Source of the DNA: Gnetum montanum
Taxonomy: Eukaryota; Streptophyta; Gnetopsida; Gnetales; Gnetaceae
NCBI GenBank assembly: GCA_015680685.1
Contig: MNCI01026893.1
Location: 327,650-363,854 of the forward strand
Direction of reading: 5' to 3'
DNA: 36,205 bases
Part shown: positions 33,072-36,205 of the stretch, in pieces
How positions within the stretch are numbered: position 1 is the first letter of the stretch
Layout: each line of letters starts with the position of its first letter
Made by a program: the position numbers and the translations under genes
The notes under the pieces: model-generated
Told to the model about the DNA's origin: nothing
Seen by the model: the letters and a program-made list of their open reading frames with translations, nothing else
The model's database searches: none

Positions 33072-33493
33072 ACTTAAGCTAAATAGGTGCCTCAGTACGA
33101 CCACTTCGAGCACTTGCGTTACGTGTGGTGATCCCAGTAACGATTAGCGTTTGGTAAGCCACAGTTGCATAGTTCAGGGTGTGTCCGGTAAGTGGGAACG
33201 GATGCTGACGCTAGTTAATTTAGACTTAGATCTTTAGTTAGAGTTAGCTTAGTTTCTCAACCCTTTCTCCTGGTAGCATAGAAGATAAGCCGAAAATACC
33301 AAAAAAATCACATACCTCAGACTTGCTTAACCATACACCGTGACACTTACAAGCAAGCCTGGGAAGACAACGAACGATTAACCCCAAGTGTTTCTTGTGG
33401 TGTTAAGGCATTTAGTCTGCGGAGTTCGACCGGATCGCGCGTGCACGCTCGTATTCGTATGGTTGAGTGTAGGGGTACCTCGCCACTCATCAT

Positions 33494-33511
33494 TGGCGCC
33501 GTTGCCGGGGA
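33494..33511 (+). other. primer binding site, tRNA-Asp(GTC)
   Basis: TGGCGCCGTTGCCGGGGA is the exact complement of the 3' 18 bases (with CCA) of plant tRNA-Asp as I recall it. tRNA-Asp priming is characteristic of Athila/Tat-type elements. It starts one base after the LTR end. Confidence 0.9.
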
Positions 33512-33638
33512 CTAAGTGTTTTTACGCCAATTGAACATAAGGGATATCACTCACATCGTTGTGAGCCTAAAACGAACCTTAGGGTTAATCAGTTAATTCA
33601 GAACATAAATAACGGTGAAAATTAGCACACCATTAGAA

Positions 33639-35639
33639 ATGGCTTCTTCTCATGCAATCAACTCACCTAAGGACAATACAGGAGAAAGTCAGGATCATAC
33701 GCATAACCGAAATCAACCATGTCCTCAACAATCCAAAGTCACATATACTCATCCCGATGAGTATGTGCCGGATTTTACCTTTGTTTTCCATCAAGATGAG
33801 CAACTGCGGTGGAGAGACATGCAAGGTAACATCGTGTTACCCCCAGATCGATCCGCTCCCAACATGCTTTCCCGTGCTTTGGTACAGTATGGCATGCATG
33901 AGCTGCTTGCTGAATACGTTTTGGATGATTATGACACAAGGGATTATCATCCCACAAATGCCCAACGTATTCGGGATGCAAGGCAGGAGAGCCAACATTC
34001 ACTATTGAAGGGCAAGGTTCCCCACGTCATTAGTGAAATAGGAGAAGAGGAACCCCTCACGATGGGTTTCTTAGAAAATGATGTTCCTCCTCCTCACTCT
34101 AGTGAAGAGGTTAGGCATCAGGGCCTTAGATCAACGATACATATTCCAGGCTCTGATCCCCGTGAGCACCAGCTGTTCACGGCAGGAACAATCACTCGCA
34201 CTAATGACGGACTCGTTGATCGTCACAACGATCGGGGCCGAAGCAGCCGAAGAGAAGGCAAGAAACATCACCATGGTGATGGATCCCCTTCTTCTTCCCC
34301 TTCATCACATCATTCACCCTCTCCTTCCACATCTGGGCGCAGCCACCATGAGCATAACGCGGAGAGTAAAGGTAAAAGAGATGAAATGCCTCGACAAGAA
34401 GGTCGAGAGGAGTTAGGACAAGGGCAAGGACGTAGGGAGAATAGGGAACCACAACGTAGACATCACAGACGTCATGAAAGAGATGATCATGACGAACCCC
34501 TATTCGCAACCCGAAGTATGCTTGACATTAGAGAGGCAGTTAGGATTCCCACAAGGCATTTGAAAGACAGTAGGATCAAGCGTTTGGATATAAATAATAT
34601 CCCACGTTTTGAAGGGGGATACAACGCTGATCCTCAACATCATTTACAGGCATTCCACGATGCCTGTGCCTTGCAGAACATAGACAATGAGTGGCAGAAA
34701 CTCAAGTTGTTCCCAAGGACACTCACTAAAGAAGCAGAAAGCTGGTACCGGTCCTTAGAACCGGAAACCATCAGGAGGTGGAGTACGATGCTTGAATTGT
34801 TCAACAACAAATATCAAACGTACTCCAGAGTGTCTAACTTGCGTAAGCAGATCCAAGGCTGGAAACAAGGAGCTTATGAATCCTTGGATGCTGCCATGGC
34901 CCGTTACTACACACTGCTACATCGTTGCCCGGGCCATGGGTACGCTAAACGGGATCAACTTCGCCACCTCGTGGATGGGCTACGAAATGAAACGAGAAGA
35001 ACTCTTGGGACTTACGCCCAAGGGAGACTCTCCCAATTAAGAGCCCATGAAGTTGAAGTTTTGTTGGAACAAGTAGCGCAAGAAGAGGGTGAGCTACGTA
35101 AAAGAGAAAGTGCGGAGGAATACAACCGCGATCCCTCCCTTCGCAAGAAGGGAGTGAAATTCTGTGATGAGGAGGATGAGTCACCACTCGAAGAGTTGGT
35201 GAACAGGAAAACCGTGCCGATCCAAAAGTTAACAACGGAGGTATCGGCTAAGGTAGACCAAATGTGGGATTCCTTAGACTCACGAATAGAAACAGTTTTG
35301 AAAATTGTAGAGGAGTCTAAGGATGAGCAAAGTAGTGATAAAGGAAAAAACATGCGGAGAAACTTTAACCCTGCACATAACAAGGGTAAGGGAAAAATCT
35401 CTAACTCCGATGAGGCTGAAAATTCTGATTCAGACAATGATGGTGGATGTGAGGTCTGCTACTATGACCATCCTAAGGGATGTTGTCCAATTATCTCACA
35501 TCTACAGGAGTCTGGGGTGTATGCATTAAATCCAAGACTTAATCAACAGCAAACACCCCGAAGGTTACCTTATCCACAAGGTAACCTAAGGCAGTTCCAC
35601 CAACCCTTAACGTATTATCCAAGTGGAATGCCTCCGTAG
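33639..35639 (+). CDS. gag: gag polyprotein of the young Athila-like element
   Basis: There are 666 codons from ATG at 33639, which has a strong context (GAAATGGCT). The open frame extends upstream to a GTG at 33615 but no earlier ATG is in frame. An N-terminal region of unknown fold is followed by a low-complexity Arg/His/Ser-rich hydrophilic stretch (about residues 200-290). The retrotransposon gag domain follows (about residues 310-500), with NIDNEWQKLKLFPRTL, EAESWYRSLEP, ELFNNKYQTYSRVSNLRKQI and HLVDGLRNETRRTL. A charged helical stretch comes next (VEVLLEQVAQEEGELRKRES). The knuckle CEVCYYDHPKGCCP (C-x2-C-x3-H-x4-C-P) lies near residue 610. Gag assembles the cytoplasmic particle and binds element RNA. 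The frame ends at TAG, probably a mutated codon, because the same frame continues. Confidence 0.9.
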   Translation: MASSHAINSPKDNTGESQDHTHNRNQPCPQQSKVTYTHPDEYVPDFTFVFHQDEQLRWRDMQGNIVLPPDRSAPNMLSRALVQYGMHELLAEYVLDDYDTRDYHPTNAQRIRDARQESQHSLLKGKVPHVISEIGEEEPLTMGFLENDVPPPHSSEEVRHQGLRSTIHIPGSDPREHQLFTAGTITRTNDGLVDRHNDRGRSSRREGKKHHHGDGSPSSSPSSHHSPSPSTSGRSHHEHNAESKGKRDEMPRQEGREELGQGQGRRENREPQRRHHRRHERDDHDEPLFATRSMLDIREAVRIPTRHLKDSRIKRLDINNIPRFEGGYNADPQHHLQAFHDACALQNIDNEWQKLKLFPRTLTKEAESWYRSLEPETIRRWSTMLELFNNKYQTYSRVSNLRKQIQGWKQGAYESLDAAMARYYTLLHRCPGHGYAKRDQLRHLVDGLRNETRRTLGTYAQGRLSQLRAHEVEVLLEQVAQEEGELRKRESAEEYNRDPSLRKKGVKFCDEEDESPLEELVNRKTVPIQKLTTEVSAKVDQMWDSLDSRIETVLKIVEESKDEQSSDKGKNMRRNFNPAHNKGKGKISNSDEAENSDSDNDGGCEVCYYDHPKGCCPIISHLQESGVYALNPRLNQQQTPRRLPYPQGNLRQFHQPLTYYPSGMPP

Positions 35640-36205
35640 CCCATTGGACAGCACTAGCAGTGGAAATACCCACATTCATGGGGGATGCCACTGCCAACAC
35701 ATCAGTACCCTTACCGGCAGCCTAATCCTTATGGTTATTATGTGCAGCAGCAAGTTTCTCCAGGTGACGCTATGGGTCACACTACTCCACAACATCACTA
35801 CTACGCTTGGGAGTACTTCAGAAGGACCCCTTCTCCTCCAGGATACATCCCACATTCCGTCCATCCTCTAACTCCATCCACAGCTCTTCCTCAAGTAGTT
35901 CCCATAACACCTCCTGCTCCAACAATGTAAGGGGAATTGCCTACCCAACCGCAGCAGCGTCACGCCGCGAGAGCTATAAATATTCAGAGTGTACATATCC
36001 AACCGGGTACTAGTTCTAGCGATAACTGTACAAAAAAGAGACCCTTTTTTAGAACTAAGAGCCTAGAAAAACTCTCGCAACAACAAGCGGATGGGTACAT
36101 GTATAGGCCTCTAACTACTAACGTTGCGGAGCACCCTTCAGTCCAAGGGAGTGTAACGCATACGGTTATGTTAACACATACCGTAACTGACTGGATCAAG
36201 GTAGG
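35640..36205 (+). pseudogene. same-frame continuation of gag(-pol), interrupted by stops, partial
   Basis: After TAG at 35637-35639 the identical frame continues with a Pro/Tyr/Gln/His-rich tail (YPYRQPNPYGYYVQQQ, then HHYYAWEYFRRTPSPPG). A second TAG follows at 35655-35657 and TAA at 35928-35930, then 91 open codons (including AARAINIQSVHIQPG and KKRPFFRTKSLEKL) to the window edge. All three stops are single C-to-T steps from CAG or CAA, and the surrounding residues are Gln-rich, so I infer the intact frame ran through. The old gag at 12479-14420 also has a Pro/His/Tyr-rich tail after its knuckle. A natural gag-pol stop is the alternative. No protease motif is reached before the edge. Confidence 0.65.

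Larger units (their letters stand above)
32466..33492 (+). repeat. 5' LTR of the young Athila-like element, 1027 bp
   Basis: The LTR has perfect six-base inverted ends TGATGA...TCATCA. A TATA box TATAAATA is at 32534-32541 and AATAAA at 32709-32714. U3 is thus only about 100 bp, R about 150-170 bp and U5 about 750 bp. Internal subrepeats occupy U5. The last 78 bases match the ends of the two older LTRs at 10514 and 14531, apart mostly from CpG transitions. R and U5 limits are inferred from the two signals. Confidence 0.9.
32466..36205 (+). mobile_element. young Athila-like Ty3/gypsy retrotransposon (5' part)
   Basis: Order on the + strand: 1027-bp LTR, one spacer base, perfect tRNA-Asp primer site, 127-base leader, long gag, same-frame continuation to the window edge. 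The element is distinctly richer in G+C and CpG than all surrounding sequence, as expected for a recent arrival. The tRNA-Asp primer, the gag layout and the C-x2-C-x3-H-x4-C-P knuckle point to the non-chromovirus Athila/Tat side of plant Ty3/gypsy. Its insertion split a minus-strand chromovirus pol at codon level. Pol, any env-like frame and the 3' LTR lie outside the window. Confidence 0.9.

Noticed and set aside
34201-35437. Antisense open frames within gag (34201-34509, 34945-35235, 35012-35437)
   Set aside because: They are shadow frames of the strongly coding + strand gag and carry no motif of their own.
1-36205. CRISPR array, operon, phage or bacterial genes
   Set aside because: All recognisable coding sequence is plant-type LTR retrotransposon; the tandem arrays lack the repeat-spacer regularity of CRISPR.

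Overview
The window looks like intergenic DNA from a large, repeat-rich plant genome. It is very AT-rich, has no recognisable host gene, and nearly all recognisable protein similarity is to plant LTR retrotransposons. Most of these are old and full of stop codons. Mutational decay by C-to-T change, long nested insertions and low gene density fit a gymnosperm-like or other very large seed-plant genome. That placement is inference; the sequence does not identify the species.

Layout. 1-4785: a (GA)n microsatellite, AT-rich spacer, and a decayed glutamine-rich coiled-coil reading frame (2765-3157). 4790-5540: a Ty1/copia integrase relic (+). 5560-8410: AT-rich sequence with CATGGT/ATCATG words, a compound palindrome, a 49-bp tandem repeat and a 118-bp duplication. 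8415-16275: an old Ty3/gypsy chromovirus-type element (-) with gag on the right and protease-RT-integrase on the left. It is split by a 4917-bp Athila-like element (-, 10514-15430) that is bounded by a perfect TGTAT target-site duplication. That inserted element keeps gag but shows no pol. 18429-30205: an old copia element (+) with its LTR pair, Met-type primer site and RT-RNase H relic. Other relics lie inside it, including an opposite-strand copia LTR-gag piece at about 21.0-23.1 kb. 31593 to the right edge: a second chromovirus end (-; 3' LTR, polypurine tract, chromodomain tail), interrupted at 32466 by a much younger Athila-like element (+). The young element has a complete 1027-bp LTR, a perfect 18-nt tRNA-Asp primer site, a 666-codon gag, and a same-frame continuation that leaves the window.

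The main interest is the stratigraphy. Two ages of one Athila-like family can be compared directly. The old copies differ from the young one largely by C-to-T and G-to-A changes, many at CpG. Most stop codons I examined in the decayed frames are one C-to-T step from CAG, CAA or CGA. This is the expected trace of long cytosine methylation of silenced elements. No CRISPR, operon, rRNA or confident tRNA gene is present, and I found no sign of a new biochemical system; the unusual items are element structures and repeat architecture.
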